From contig NZ_LWEX01000571.1 in assembly GCF_001634885.1 (NCBI RefSeq), positions 1-35,008 on the forward strand: a stretch of DNA of 35,008 nucleotides, read 5' to 3'. This stretch comes from Sulfitobacter sp. HI0040 (GTDB taxonomy: Bacteria > Pseudomonadota > Alphaproteobacteria > Rhodobacterales > Rhodobacteraceae). Made by a program: the position numbers and the translations under genes. A model generated the notes under the pieces. It worked only from the letters and a program-made list of their open reading frames with translations, ran no database searches and was not told the DNA's origin. Of this stretch, positions 26,899 through 33,436 are shown piece by piece; within the stretch, counting starts at the first letter, position 1, and each line of letters starts with the position of its first letter.

Positions 26899-29313
26899 AT
26901 GAGTGATTTCGACGAAATGGACGCCTTCGAATCCGCTTCGCTGTCCGCGCGGGCGATGGCCGCGCGACCGCAGCCTTACCTCGACGGGCTGAACCCGGCG
27001 CAGCGTGCGGCGGTGGAACAGATGGACGGCCCGGTGCTGATGCTGGCCGGGGCGGGGACGGGCAAGACACGCGCGCTGACCGCGCGGATCGTTCACCTGC
27101 TCAATACCGGAAGGGCCCGGCCCAACGAGGTGCTGGCCGTCACCTTTACCAACAAGGCCGCACGGGAAATGAAGAACCGTGTCGGCGATATGCTGGGCCG
27201 CCAGATCGAGGGGATGCCATGGCTCGGCACCTTTCACGCCATCTGCGTCAAACTGCTGCGGCGCCATGCCGAACTGGTCGGGCTGAAAAGCAACTTCACT
27301 ATTCTGGACACCGACGACCAGCTTCGCCTGCTCAAGCAACTGGTGGCCGCCGATGGCATCGATGACAAGCGCTGGCCCGCGCGGCTGCTGGCCGGGATCA
27401 TCGACGGCTGGAAGAACCGCGCCCTGACACCGGACAGGATTCCCGCCGCCGATGCCGGAGCCTACAATCATCGCGGGGCGGAGCTTTACGCGCAGTATCA
27501 GGCGCGGCTGAAAGAGCTGAACGCCACCGATTTCGGCGATCTGCTGCTGCATATGGTCACGATCTTCCAGACCCACGAAGACGTGCTGGCCCAGTATCAA
27601 CGCTGGTTCAAATACATCCTCGTGGACGAATATCAGGATACCAACGTCGCCCAGTACCTCTGGCTGCGGCTCTTGGCGCAGGGGCACCGCAACATTTGCT
27701 GCGTCGGTGACGATGACCAGTCGATCTATGGCTGGCGCGGGGCCGAGGTGGGCAACATCCTGCGCTTCGAAAAGGATTTCCCCGGCGCCCATGTGGTGCG
27801 GCTGGAACAGAATTATCGCTCCACGCCCCATATCCTCGCCGCCGCATCGGGCGTGATCGCGGGCAACGAGGGCCGGCTGGGCAAAACACTCTGGACCGAG
27901 GCGCAGGAGGGCGAGAAGGTCCGCCTAATCGGCCATTGGGACGGTGAGGAGGAAGCCCGCTGGATCGGGGACGAGATCGAGGCGGCGCAGCGCGGGACGC
28001 GCGGTCAGCGGCCATATTCGCTCGACGATATGGCGATCCTCGTGCGGGCCAGCCACCAGATGCGCGCCTTCGAGGACCGGTTCCTCACCATCGGTCTTCC
28101 CTACCGGGTGATCGGGGGGCCGCGATTCTACGAACGTTTGGAAATCCGCGATGCGATGGCCTATTTCCGCATCGCCACCAGCCCGGACGATGATCTCGCA
28201 TTCGAGCGGATCGTGAACACGCCAAAGCGCGGGCTGGGCGACAAGGCGCAGCAGAAGATACAGGTAACAGCCCGCGAACATCGCACATCGCTGGTGGAGG
28301 GCGCGCGAATCCTGCTGGCCCATGGCGGGCTTTCCGGCAAGGGCGCGGCGCAACTGCGGCAACTGGTCGAAGGCATCGACCGCTGGCACGCCATGACGCG
28401 CGGGCCTCTGTTGACCACGCGGATCGGCGATGATGACGTCATCGACGATGGCATCGACCGGCAGGAATACGGCCCCCCCGAAACGAGCCATGTCGAGCTG
28501 GCCCAGATCATCCTGGACGAAAGCGGCTACACCGCCATGTGGCAGAACGACAAGACGCCCGAGGCGCCCGGCCGGCTGGAAAACCTCAAGGAACTCGTGA
28601 AGGCGCTGGAGCAGTTCGAAAACCTTCAGGGCTTTCTCGAACATGTCAGCCTGATCATGGACAATGAAAGCGACGAGGGCGGTGCCAAGGTCAGCATCAT
28701 GACGCTGCATGCCGCGAAGGGTCTGGAATTTCCGGTTGTCTTCCTGCCCGGCTGGGAAGACGGGCTGTTCCCCTCACAGCGCTCGATGGACGAAAGCGGG
28801 ATCAAGGGCCTCGAAGAGGAACGCCGCCTTGCCTACGTCGGCATCACCCGGGCGGAGGAGGTCTGCACCGTGTCCTTTGCCGCCAACCGCCGCGTCTTCG
28901 GCCAATGGCAAAGCAGCATGCCCTCGCGTTTCGTCGACGAACTGCCCGAAGATCATGTGGAGGTGCTGACACCCCCGGGCCTTTATGGCGGCGGCTATGG
29001 CGCGGCCATGCCGCAGAGCACCCTGCACGAAGCCGCGGCCGAGGCGAATGTCTACAATTCGCCCGGCTGGCGACGTCTTCAGGCGCGATCGGGCCAGCGC
29101 AGCGTGAGCCAGCCGAAGGAAAGCCGGAACGTCACCATCGACATGAACGCCGTCAGCGCCTTCACCATGGGGGAGCGGGTCTTTCATCAAAAGTTCGGCT
29201 ATGGCGAGGTGATCGGCATCGAGGGCGACAAACTCGAAGTGGCTTTTGAAAAGGCCGGTACGAAAAAGGTCGTCTCGCGCTTTCTGACCGGGGAAAACGA
29301 CGTCCCGTTTTGA
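26899..29313 (+). CDS. uvrD: ATP-dependent 3'-5' DNA helicase, UvrD/PcrA
   Basis: 804 residues; superfamily 1A helicase for nucleotide excision and mismatch repair and for clearing recombination intermediates. Motifs seen: LNPAQRAAVEQMDGPVLMLA with Walker A AGAGTGKT (50-57), motif Ib FTNKAAREMKNR, Walker B VDEYQDTN (Asp243, Glu244), motif III DDQSIYGWRGAE, motif IV EQNYRST, motif V MTLHAAKGLEFP and motif VI RRLAYVGITRAEE. The C-terminal tail (about 745-804) has the Tudor-like FTMGERVFHQKFGYGEVIGIEGDKLEVAFEKAGTKKVV that in PcrA/UvrD binds RNA polymerase. ATG 26899 has only a weak ribosome site. Confidence 0.96.
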   Translation: MSDFDEMDAFESASLSARAMAARPQPYLDGLNPAQRAAVEQMDGPVLMLAGAGTGKTRALTARIVHLLNTGRARPNEVLAVTFTNKAAREMKNRVGDMLGRQIEGMPWLGTFHAICVKLLRRHAELVGLKSNFTILDTDDQLRLLKQLVAADGIDDKRWPARLLAGIIDGWKNRALTPDRIPAADAGAYNHRGAELYAQYQARLKELNATDFGDLLLHMVTIFQTHEDVLAQYQRWFKYILVDEYQDTNVAQYLWLRLLAQGHRNICCVGDDDQSIYGWRGAEVGNILRFEKDFPGAHVVRLEQNYRSTPHILAAASGVIAGNEGRLGKTLWTEAQEGEKVRLIGHWDGEEEARWIGDEIEAAQRGTRGQRPYSLDDMAILVRASHQMRAFEDRFLTIGLPYRVIGGPRFYERLEIRDAMAYFRIATSPDDDLAFERIVNTPKRGLGDKAQQKIQVTAREHRTSLVEGARILLAHGGLSGKGAAQLRQLVEGIDRWHAMTRGPLLTTRIGDDDVIDDGIDRQEYGPPETSHVELAQIILDESGYTAMWQNDKTPEAPGRLENLKELVKALEQFENLQGFLEHVSLIMDNESDEGGAKVSIMTLHAAKGLEFPVVFLPGWEDGLFPSQRSMDESGIKGLEEERRLAYVGITRAEEVCTVSFAANRRVFGQWQSSMPSRFVDELPEDHVEVLTPPGLYGGGYGAAMPQSTLHEAAAEANVYNSPGWRRLQARSGQRSVSQPKESRNVTIDMNAVSAFTMGERVFHQKFGYGEVIGIEGDKLEVAFEKAGTKKVVSRFLTGENDVPF

Positions 29314-29416
29314 TGCGCTGCAGCAGCCTGATCGCGCGGTGCAGGCCCTAAGGGCGGGGCACCTGAGTCTCACGCGCCATGATTTTACCTTATTTCGCGC
29401 CTAACTTCGGCGTCGA

Positions 29417-29431
29417 ATCATTTGAAATGAT
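29417..29431. promoter_or_regulatory. 15-bp palindrome upstream of the BLUF gene
   Basis: ATCATTT-G-AAATGAT is a perfect 7-bp inverted repeat around a central G. It is centred about 66 bp before the BLUF start in an AT-rich part of the 176-bp gap after uvrD. Position and symmetry suit a dimeric repressor or activator site; no regulator can be assigned. Confidence 0.4.
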
Positions 29432-29489
29432 GAAGTATTCTGATTTCCGGGGGCGATTTCGTGCCGTTCGGTGTGTTTTTTGAAGAAGG

Positions 29490-29933
29490 ATGGCATTCTT
29501 GTTGCTTCAACTCATTTACGTCAGCAGTGCGTATGGCCCCGTGAAAAGCGATGACCTTTCCCAGATTCTCGGCCAGTCGCGCAAAAATAACGAAAAGGAC
29601 GACATTACCGGGCTGCTCGTCTTTGACGACGGGCTGTTCTTTCAGGTTCTCGAAGGACCCGAAGACGCCGTGAAGCGCTGCTTCAACCGGATCGCAAAGG
29701 ATGAAAGGCATGGCAGCATCGCCCTTTGCATGGAAAGCCACGTGGAAGCCCGCGCTTTTCCGAACTGGTCAATGGGGTTCAAGCGGCCCGAGGAGCTGGG
29801 CGAAGCGAGCCTTTCCGCCGTTCATTCAATTGCCGAGCTTCAGGAACGTCTGGGCAAGGACCTTGGGACGGATCCGGCGGTGGCCGAACTGACCCGCACA
29901 ATTCTGGGTATCACTGGCCGCGTGGCCGCCTGA
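29490..29933 (+). CDS. BLUF-domain blue-light photoreceptor
   Basis: 147 residues. Residues about 5-98 form a BLUF (blue light using FAD) domain. Tyr10, Asn34, Gln52, Trp93 and Met95 have the same spacing as Tyr21, Asn45, Gln63, Trp104 and Met106 of AppA, so the flavin hydrogen-bond switch is intact. Other marks: LIYVSSAYG, DDITGLLVFDDGLFFQVLEGP, FPNWSMGF. A short C-terminal helical tail of about 45 residues has no output domain, so signalling goes through a partner protein. The ATG lies directly on a GAAGAAGG ribosome site; the TTG at 29499, nine bases past that site, is the better-spaced start and would remove three residues. It lies next to the DUF1127 / sRNA locus. Confidence 0.93.
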   Translation: MAFLLLQLIYVSSAYGPVKSDDLSQILGQSRKNNEKDDITGLLVFDDGLFFQVLEGPEDAVKRCFNRIAKDERHGSIALCMESHVEARAFPNWSMGFKRPEELGEASLSAVHSIAELQERLGKDLGTDPAVAELTRTILGITGRVAA

Positions 29934-29942
29934 CCCGACAGG

Positions 29943-29964
29943 GCGCCCGCAGCGCGGTGGGCGC
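29943..29964 (+). terminator. Weak hairpin after the BLUF gene
   Basis: GCGCCC-N10-GGGCGC begins ten bases after the BLUF stop and is followed by ATAGCTTT. The stem is short and the U-tract poor, so termination is only possible, not certain. Confidence 0.35.
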
Positions 29965-29979
29965 ATAGCTTTAGAGGGG

Positions 29980-30023
29980 TGAAATAAAAAAGACGGCGAT
30001 GCCAGGGAGGAGGCACCGCCGTC
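29980..30023 (-). terminator. Intrinsic terminator of the DUF1127-sRNA transcript
   Basis: The last cuckoo hairpin (GACGGCGGTGCC / GGCATCGCCGTC, 12 positions with one mismatch) is followed immediately on the minus strand by TTTTTTATTTC, a good U-tract. The hairpin thus serves both as sRNA and as rho-independent terminator. Confidence 0.85.
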
Positions 30024-30145
30024 TCTTTCTGCGAACCGGGTCATCGGGGAGGACGTGCCCGGTTCGGGTCGGGACCGCATCATCAGGGAGGAGGAAAGGT
30101 GATGCAGCCCCCTACAGACCCGCGCCGGGGAGGCGGCGCAGGTCC
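29980..30145 (-). ncRNA. Array of four CcsR-like (cuckoo) small RNAs
   Basis: Four consecutive stem-loops on the minus strand directly after the DUF1127 gene, each exposing a C/U-rich loop: 30117-30144 (GACCTGCGCC stem, loop GCCTCCCC), 30077-30105 (loop TTTCCTCCTCCCT), 30032-30066 (9-bp stem CGAACCGGG, loop with TCCTCCCC), and 29992-30023 (12-bp stem with one mismatch, loop TCCTCCCT). In Rhodobacter sphaeroides the CcsR1-4 RNAs share the CCUCCUCCC loop motif and lie behind a DUF1127 gene of the same size, cotranscribed and processed under singlet-oxygen and other stress. The stems here differ in sequence while the loops are conserved, which is strong evidence for RNA function. The motif resembles the anti-Shine-Dalgarno sequence. 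Orientation is inferred from the gene and the terminator. Confidence 0.85.
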
Positions 30146-30158
30146 GATTCAGTAATCC

Positions 30159-30374
30159 TTACAGAGCGTTGCGGCTCGACTCGATCGCGATGCGACGGAT
30201 TTCGGAGCGGCTGATGCCCAGATCGTTCAACTCGCGGTTCGACAGTTCGCTCAGCTCGGCGAAGGTCTGACGGAACATGCGGTTCTGACGACGGCGGGTG
30301 GCCAGGGCATCGAAGAACGTGCTTACGCGGGCCATGAAGGAAGAAGAGTTGGATGCGGTATTGATATAAGCCAT
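30159..30374 (-). CDS. Small DUF1127 protein, CcaF1-like
   Basis: 71 residues, basic. The C-terminal half carries the DUF1127 (YjiS-like) signature FAELSELSNRELNDLGISRSEIRRIA; the N-terminal half is MAYINTASNSSSFMARVSTF. In R. sphaeroides the 71-residue DUF1127 protein CcaF1 (RSP_6037) is encoded just before CcsR1-4 and has been described as an RNA-binding protein that affects sRNA maturation and turnover. The size, motif and downstream array are the same here, so orthology is a fair inference. The start at 30374 has AAAGAGG ahead of it; the longer open frame to 30542 has no family similarity. Confidence 0.9.
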   Translation of the reverse strand: MAYINTASNSSSFMARVSTFFDALATRRRQNRMFRQTFAELSELSNRELNDLGISRSEIRRIAIESSRNAL

Positions 30375-30599
30375 TCGGCGCCTCTTTCGGTTTGTACTGC
30401 GTTTCTGTTGACGCTTACTTAGGTGTTTGCTGCAGCCGCACAACAGGCAGTTCGGCAGGGCCGATATGCATTTTCTGCATAGGAAATCGGGCGGCAAGCA
30501 TATGAAAACAATCAGGGTAACGCTAACGCCGCAATGCGGCATAAGCGCGTGGGTTTTTACAGATTCGGCGTCTCGGTTCGGGTAGGGAGGGGAAAGGAA

Positions 30600-30670
30600 G
30601 GCGACGACATCAGGGAGGAGGAAGGATGTCGCCGCCAGTCACAGGCCGATCCGGGAGGAGGATGGATCGG
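30600..30670 (-). ncRNA. Second cuckoo RNA pair, upstream of the DUF1127 gene
   Basis: Two more stem-loops with the full CCTCCTCCC loop on the minus strand: 30646-30670 (CCGATCC stem, 7 bp, loop ATCCTCCTCCC) and 30600-30636 (GGCGGCGACATC / GATGTCGTCGCC, 12 positions with one mismatch, loop CTTCCTCCTCCCT). They sit about 225-300 bp ahead of the DUF1127 start, so they either form a separate sRNA transcript or the 5' leader of that gene. The loop is identical to that of the downstream array while the stems are unrelated, arguing for function. Only a poor U-tract (TTCCTTT) follows. Confidence 0.78.
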
Positions 30671-30720
30671 ACTGATCTTTTCCGGAGCAGGCTGTTCCTG
30701 CTCTGATAGTGATAATGGCC

Positions 30721-30774
30721 TTTATGCTGCGAGCGCACAATAAACGTTTTTGCATTGCTGCTATGCAGCATAAA
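30721..30774. repeat. 10-bp inverted repeat TTTATGCTGC / GCAGCATAAA
   Basis: The arms at 30721-30730 and 30765-30774 are exact reverse complements, 34 bp apart. They lie just upstream (minus strand) of the second cuckoo pair. This could be a regulatory site with two half-operators, or a stem in the leader of an RNA on either strand. Confidence 0.5.
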
Positions 30775-30778
30775 CATG

Positions 30779-30790
30779 GACCATATGGTC
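30779..30790. promoter_or_regulatory. 12-bp perfect palindrome GACCATATGGTC
   Basis: Lies between the cuckoo pair and mrp. On the minus strand it overlaps a TTGACC hexamer that could be a -35 element for the sRNA pair, although no good -10 is found at 16-18 bp. It may be an operator. Confidence 0.35.
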
Positions 30791-30893
30791 AAGAATTAGG
30801 CCGCCTGCCCGTTGCATGGGCATTCGCCCGGGGCACCCCCCCTTGCAGCCACTGCAGAACCTGCCATGTCAGGGTGTAACGAAAGGAACGCCC

Positions 30894-31958
30894 ATGACCG
30901 TGACCCGTGCCGATATCGAAAATGCGCTGAAGCGCGTCATGCTGCCGGACGGTCGCGACCTGCTGGCGCATGATCTCGTTCGGGCGCTGACCATCGAAGG
31001 CAATGACGTGCGCTTCGTGATCGAGGCGCCCAATGCAGAGGCGGCCAAACAGATGGGGCAGCTGCGCGACGCGGCTGAACAGGTGGTGCGCGAAGTGTCG
31101 GGCGTCGGCAAGGTCGGCGTGGCGCTGACGGCCCATGCGCCCGCGGCAAAGGCGCCCTCGCTGAAGCTCGGCGGGCATCCCAAGCCGCAGGAGGGCCCGA
31201 TCAAACCGGCGGGCGTTCGCAATATCATCGCCATCGGGTCCGGAAAGGGCGGGGTGGGCAAATCCACCGTGAGCTCCAACCTTGCCGTGGCGCTGGCCCG
31301 GGCCGGGCGCCGCGTCGGGTTGCTCGATGCCGATATTTACGGGCCAAGCCAGCCGCGCATGATGGGCATCAGCAAGCGCCCGGCCAGCCCTGACGGGAAA
31401 ACGATCATCCCGCTGCAGGCCCATGGCGTCACCATGATGTCCATTGGTTTCATGGTCGAAGAGGGCAAGGCCGTCGTCTGGCGCGGTCCGATGCTGATGG
31501 GGGCGCTGCAGCAGATGATGGGACAGGTCGAATGGGGCGAGCTTGATGTTTTGCTGGTCGACCTGCCGCCGGGGACGGGCGACGTTCAACTGACGCTCTG
31601 CACCAAGACGGAGCTGGCCGGTGCCGTTATCGTCAGCACCCCGCAGGACGTGGCCCTGATCGATGCCCGCAAGGCGCTGGACATGTTCGCGACGCTCAAG
31701 ACCCCGGTGCTGGGTCTTATCGAAAACATGAGCCAGTTCGTCTGCCCCGATTGCGGCAGTACGCATGATATCTTCGGGCAGGGCGGGGTCGCCGCCGAGG
31801 CGCAGAAGCTGGGCGTTCCGCTGCTGGGAAGCCTGCCCATCGATCTTGAAACCCGGCTTGCCGGGGACGCGGGCACGCCTGTCGCCGCCGGTGACGGGCC
31901 GATGGCCGAGGCATATGCCGGGATCGCCCGCGACCTGATGGAGCGTGGGCTGGCCTGA
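30894..31958 (+). CDS. mrp: Iron-sulfur cluster carrier, Mrp/ApbC (NBP35-like P-loop ATPase)
   Basis: 354 residues. An N-terminal MIP18/DUF59 domain (about 1-80) is joined by a linker to a deviant-Walker-A ATPase: [11 protein letters not shown] at 115-125, then [28 protein letters not shown] and [15 protein letters not shown]. The CxxC pair FVCPDC (Cys284, Cys287) bridges a [4Fe-4S] cluster at the dimer interface for delivery to apoproteins. AAAGGA precedes ATG 30894; the frame is open a further 78 bp upstream but without a ribosome site. It appears to be monocistronic, with a convergent gene starting 23 bp after its stop. Confidence 0.96.
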   Translation: MTVTRADIENALKRVMLPDGRDLLAHDLVRALTIEGNDVRFVIEAPNAEAAKQMGQLRDAAEQVVREVSGVGKVGVALTAHAPAAKAPSLKLGGHPKPQEGPIKPAGVRNIIAIGSGKGGVGKSTVSSNLAVALARAGRRVGLLDADIYGPSQPRMMGISKRPASPDGKTIIPLQAHGVTMMSIGFMVEEGKAVVWRGPMLMGALQQMMGQVEWGELDVLLVDLPPGTGDVQLTLCTKTELAGAVIVSTPQDVALIDARKALDMFATLKTPVLGLIENMSQFVCPDCGSTHDIFGQGGVAAEAQKLGVPLLGSLPIDLETRLAGDAGTPVAAGDGPMAEAYAGIARDLMERGLA

Positions 31959-31981
31959 GATGTGTCGGCCCTATGGGCTGC

Positions 31982-32767
31982 TCAGCCGATTTCGCGGCGT
32001 TCCACGTAGTGACCGTAAAGCGTTGTCAGTACGCTGACGAAAACAAGCGCCTCCAATATATAGACGACGGCTTCGACGGCCATGCGGATGCCGCTGCCCG
32101 GCGCCCCGGTAAGGGCGGAGAGGGTCGACAGGACCGCATTCGCTGTCAGCAATAAAAGGGCCAGCCAGATCAGCGCGGTGCCTGCGGGCGCGGTGTGTCG
32201 CCAGCTTTCGAGCGGCCCTATGGGCCGACCCAGCGCCGCGGCAGGCAGCATCAGCCCCAGCCGCAGGACGATCCAGATGAACAACAGCCCCGCCAGTATC
32301 CCGACCGCCCCGAAGATCACGACCGTGGGCGCTTCGCCAGCCACGACATTCATGCGCGGTGCCGCAAGAAAGAGAAGAATGAGCAGCGGCACGGTCACCG
32401 CAAGCTGTATCGCCCCGATCAGGATCGTCCGCATCAGATAGGACAGTACGATCCTTGCCGAAGGCCGTCCCGGCGGCGCGTTCTGCGCATCGATAAGCAC
32501 GTGACGATGCCAGAGTATCGCCAGCAGGACAAAGCCCAGAGCGGTGATAACAGCAAAGACGACCCCTGCGAGCATCCCCCCGGCGTTCGGTGCCGGTGCC
32601 TGAGCCAGCCCGGTAGACAGGTACGGAAAGGTGGGGGCGGCCCAGATTAGCCCGATTATCCCCACCGCCAGAAGGGCGAGTGCGGGCGCCAGAACGCGCA
32701 GCAGGCTACTGACATCCAGTATCAACATGCGCAACGCATGTCCGAGAAGGGCGAGGCTCTTGTTCAT
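31982..32767 (-). CDS. Six-helix inner-membrane protein of unknown function
   Basis: 261 residues from MNKSLALLGHALRML at 32767. About six hydrophobic helices: VLAPALALLAVGIIGLIW, AGVVFAVITALGFVLLAILW, ILIGAIQLAVTVPLLILLFL, VIFGAVGILAGLLFIWIV, ALIWLALLLLTANAVLSTL and VVYILEALVFVSVLTTLYG. A cytoplasmic loop between helices 2 and 3 has HRHVLIDAQNAPPGRPSARIVLSYLMR, a pattern seen in uncharacterised Rhodobacteraceae membrane proteins. I recognise no family function. The longer open frame upstream to 33049 has no coding character. It is convergent with mrp. Confidence 0.75.
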   Translation of the reverse strand: MNKSLALLGHALRMLILDVSSLLRVLAPALALLAVGIIGLIWAAPTFPYLSTGLAQAPAPNAGGMLAGVVFAVITALGFVLLAILWHRHVLIDAQNAPPGRPSARIVLSYLMRTILIGAIQLAVTVPLLILLFLAAPRMNVVAGEAPTVVIFGAVGILAGLLFIWIVLRLGLMLPAAALGRPIGPLESWRHTAPAGTALIWLALLLLTANAVLSTLSALTGAPGSGIRMAVEAVVYILEALVFVSVLTTLYGHYVERREIG

Positions 32768-32887
32768 GCGTGCTCCGATATCGACAGAACGGATACTGCA
32801 CCTGCCGACAGAAAGCGCAAGTATGGGATTATAATGCTCATTTTCCGCGCTGGGATTTATTGGGACGGGCGGGGAGAGCCGGGAATC

Positions 32888-32909
32888 AATCGGCCAAAAC
32901 TGGCCGATT
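32888..32909. repeat. 9-bp inverted repeat with AAAC loop
   Basis: AATCGGCCA and TGGCCGATT are perfect reverse complements separated by four bases. It lies 120 bp ahead of the minus-strand membrane protein gene. No U-tract adjoins, so an operator or a leader hairpin is more likely than a terminator. Confidence 0.45.
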
Positions 32910-32988
32910 CCGAATCGCGCCATTGAATTTTCGGGTGGGAACCCTTGAATTATTGTTAAGCGCACAGGAACAACGGTGGAACATATCC

Positions 32989-32997
32989 TGTGGATAA
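32989..32997 (-). promoter_or_regulatory. Perfect DnaA box (TTATCCACA)
   Basis: TGTGGATAA on the plus strand is the exact complement of the consensus TTATCCACA. It stands alone, 20 bp before the MraZ-type repeats, so it is more likely a regulatory DnaA site for the division cluster than part of an origin. Confidence 0.5.
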
Positions 32998-33016
32998 GTA
33001 TGTGAATGCATTTAGT

Positions 33017-33040
33017 TGGGAAATCGTGGGAAAGCGTGCG
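33017..33040 (+). promoter_or_regulatory. Putative MraZ box (TGGG repeats, 10-bp period)
   Basis: TGGGAAATCG TGGGAAAGCG TGCG: two exact TGGG repeats and a degenerate third (TGCG) at 33017, 33027 and 33037. MraZ of E. coli binds direct repeats of TGGGN separated by 5 bp upstream of its own gene, the same spacing. mraZ lies about 450 bp downstream, so the site would control a distal dcw promoter by autoregulation. Confidence 0.6.
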
Positions 33041-33188
33041 CGCCTGCAACAGTGATCTACATATAGTGTATTCTTAAAATTTTATAACAAATAGTGCCGT
33101 TGTTTTCGCCCATATTTTGCCCTATTCGTTAATAAAGCCCCTGTGCAGAACCTGTTTTGCCCTATCCCCGCTCAGATATCGGTAGACG

Positions 33189-33219
33189 CCCATGAATTCC
33201 CATGGCATCCATAGTCCAT
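33189..33219 (-). promoter_or_regulatory. Second, degenerate set of TGGG-type repeats
   Basis: On the minus strand ATGGG occurs twice at a 10-bp interval (CCCAT at 33189-33193 and 33199-33203 on the plus strand), followed by two ATGG at 9- and 7-bp intervals. It may be an additional, weaker MraZ site in the opposite orientation. Confidence 0.3.
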
Positions 33220-33229
33220 CAGATGAGAA

Positions 33230-33436
33230 CGGGACACGGGGCACCAAACGACCCCACAGACCAATAAAACTCTAGCAGGTTCATACAGGCACCTCGCTTT
33301 CATCAGACCAGAAGATCCGGCGCGCGAGCGGCAACATCCCCCCAGGTGGCGCGTGCGATCGGACTTACCCGCAAGCTGCGGGACAAAGGCGGCGGGTTGA
33401 TCAGTGGCAGCAGATCAACCCGCCGTTTTTCATTTT
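33230..33436 (+). ncRNA. UpsM-like leader RNA of the dcw cluster (5' end not defined)
   Basis: A strong intrinsic terminator lies 61 bp ahead of mraZ with no gene in front of it, so transcripts from the upstream promoter must mostly end as a short RNA. In R. sphaeroides UpsM is exactly this: an abundant sRNA of about 200 nt produced by premature termination in the mraZ 5' UTR, with read-through giving the dcw mRNA. The 3' end here is set by the terminator; the 5' end is only estimated from the UpsM length. A second hairpin CCCGCA-AGC-TGCGGG lies at 33368-33382. Confidence 0.6.
33390..33436 (+). terminator. Strong intrinsic terminator in the mraZ leader
   Basis: GGCGGGTTGATC (33391-33402) and GATCAACCCGCC (33413-33424) form a perfect 12-bp stem with a 10-nt loop, extendable by one C-G pair, followed by TTTTTCATTTT. 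It lies 55-100 bp before the mraZ start on the same strand, so it acts as an attenuator. Confidence 0.85.

Larger units (their letters stand above)
30375..30893. other. 519-bp intergenic region between DUF1127 gene and mrp
   Basis: No protein-coding gene is supported. From left to right it holds the 5' region of the DUF1127 gene (AT-rich, no promoter I can call confidently), a short GCCGC-ATT-GCGGC repeat near 30530-30542, two cuckoo-type hairpins (30600-30670), a further hairpin GAGCAGG-CTGTT-CCTGCTC (30685-30703), a 10-bp inverted repeat (30721-30774), a 12-bp palindrome (30779-30790) and the mrp leader. Confidence 0.7.

Noticed and set aside
26770-27831. N-terminal extension of the hydroxy-acid dehydrogenase frame
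   Set aside because: The frame runs back under the helicase gene only because no stop occurs; the homologous part begins at MDLHATYP (26769).
30004-30134. Repeated GGGAGGAGG on the plus strand read as ribosome-binding sites of small genes
   Set aside because: No suitable start codon and reading frame follows each copy, and each copy lies in the loop of a hairpin; the minus-strand sRNA reading explains all copies.
29992-30144. CRISPR-like array from the spaced GGGAGGA repeats
   Set aside because: The shared unit is only 7-9 bases, spacing is uneven, and the flanks are self-complementary stems rather than repeats with unique spacers; no cas genes.
33074-33088. CtrA site (TTAA-N7-TTAA)
   Set aside because: TTAA followed after seven bases by TAAC instead of TTAA; too degenerate in an AT-rich block.
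32989-33165. Chromosomal replication origin near the DnaA box
   Set aside because: Only one perfect DnaA box is present and there is no dnaA, dnaN, hemE or parAB neighbour; the AT-rich block is short.
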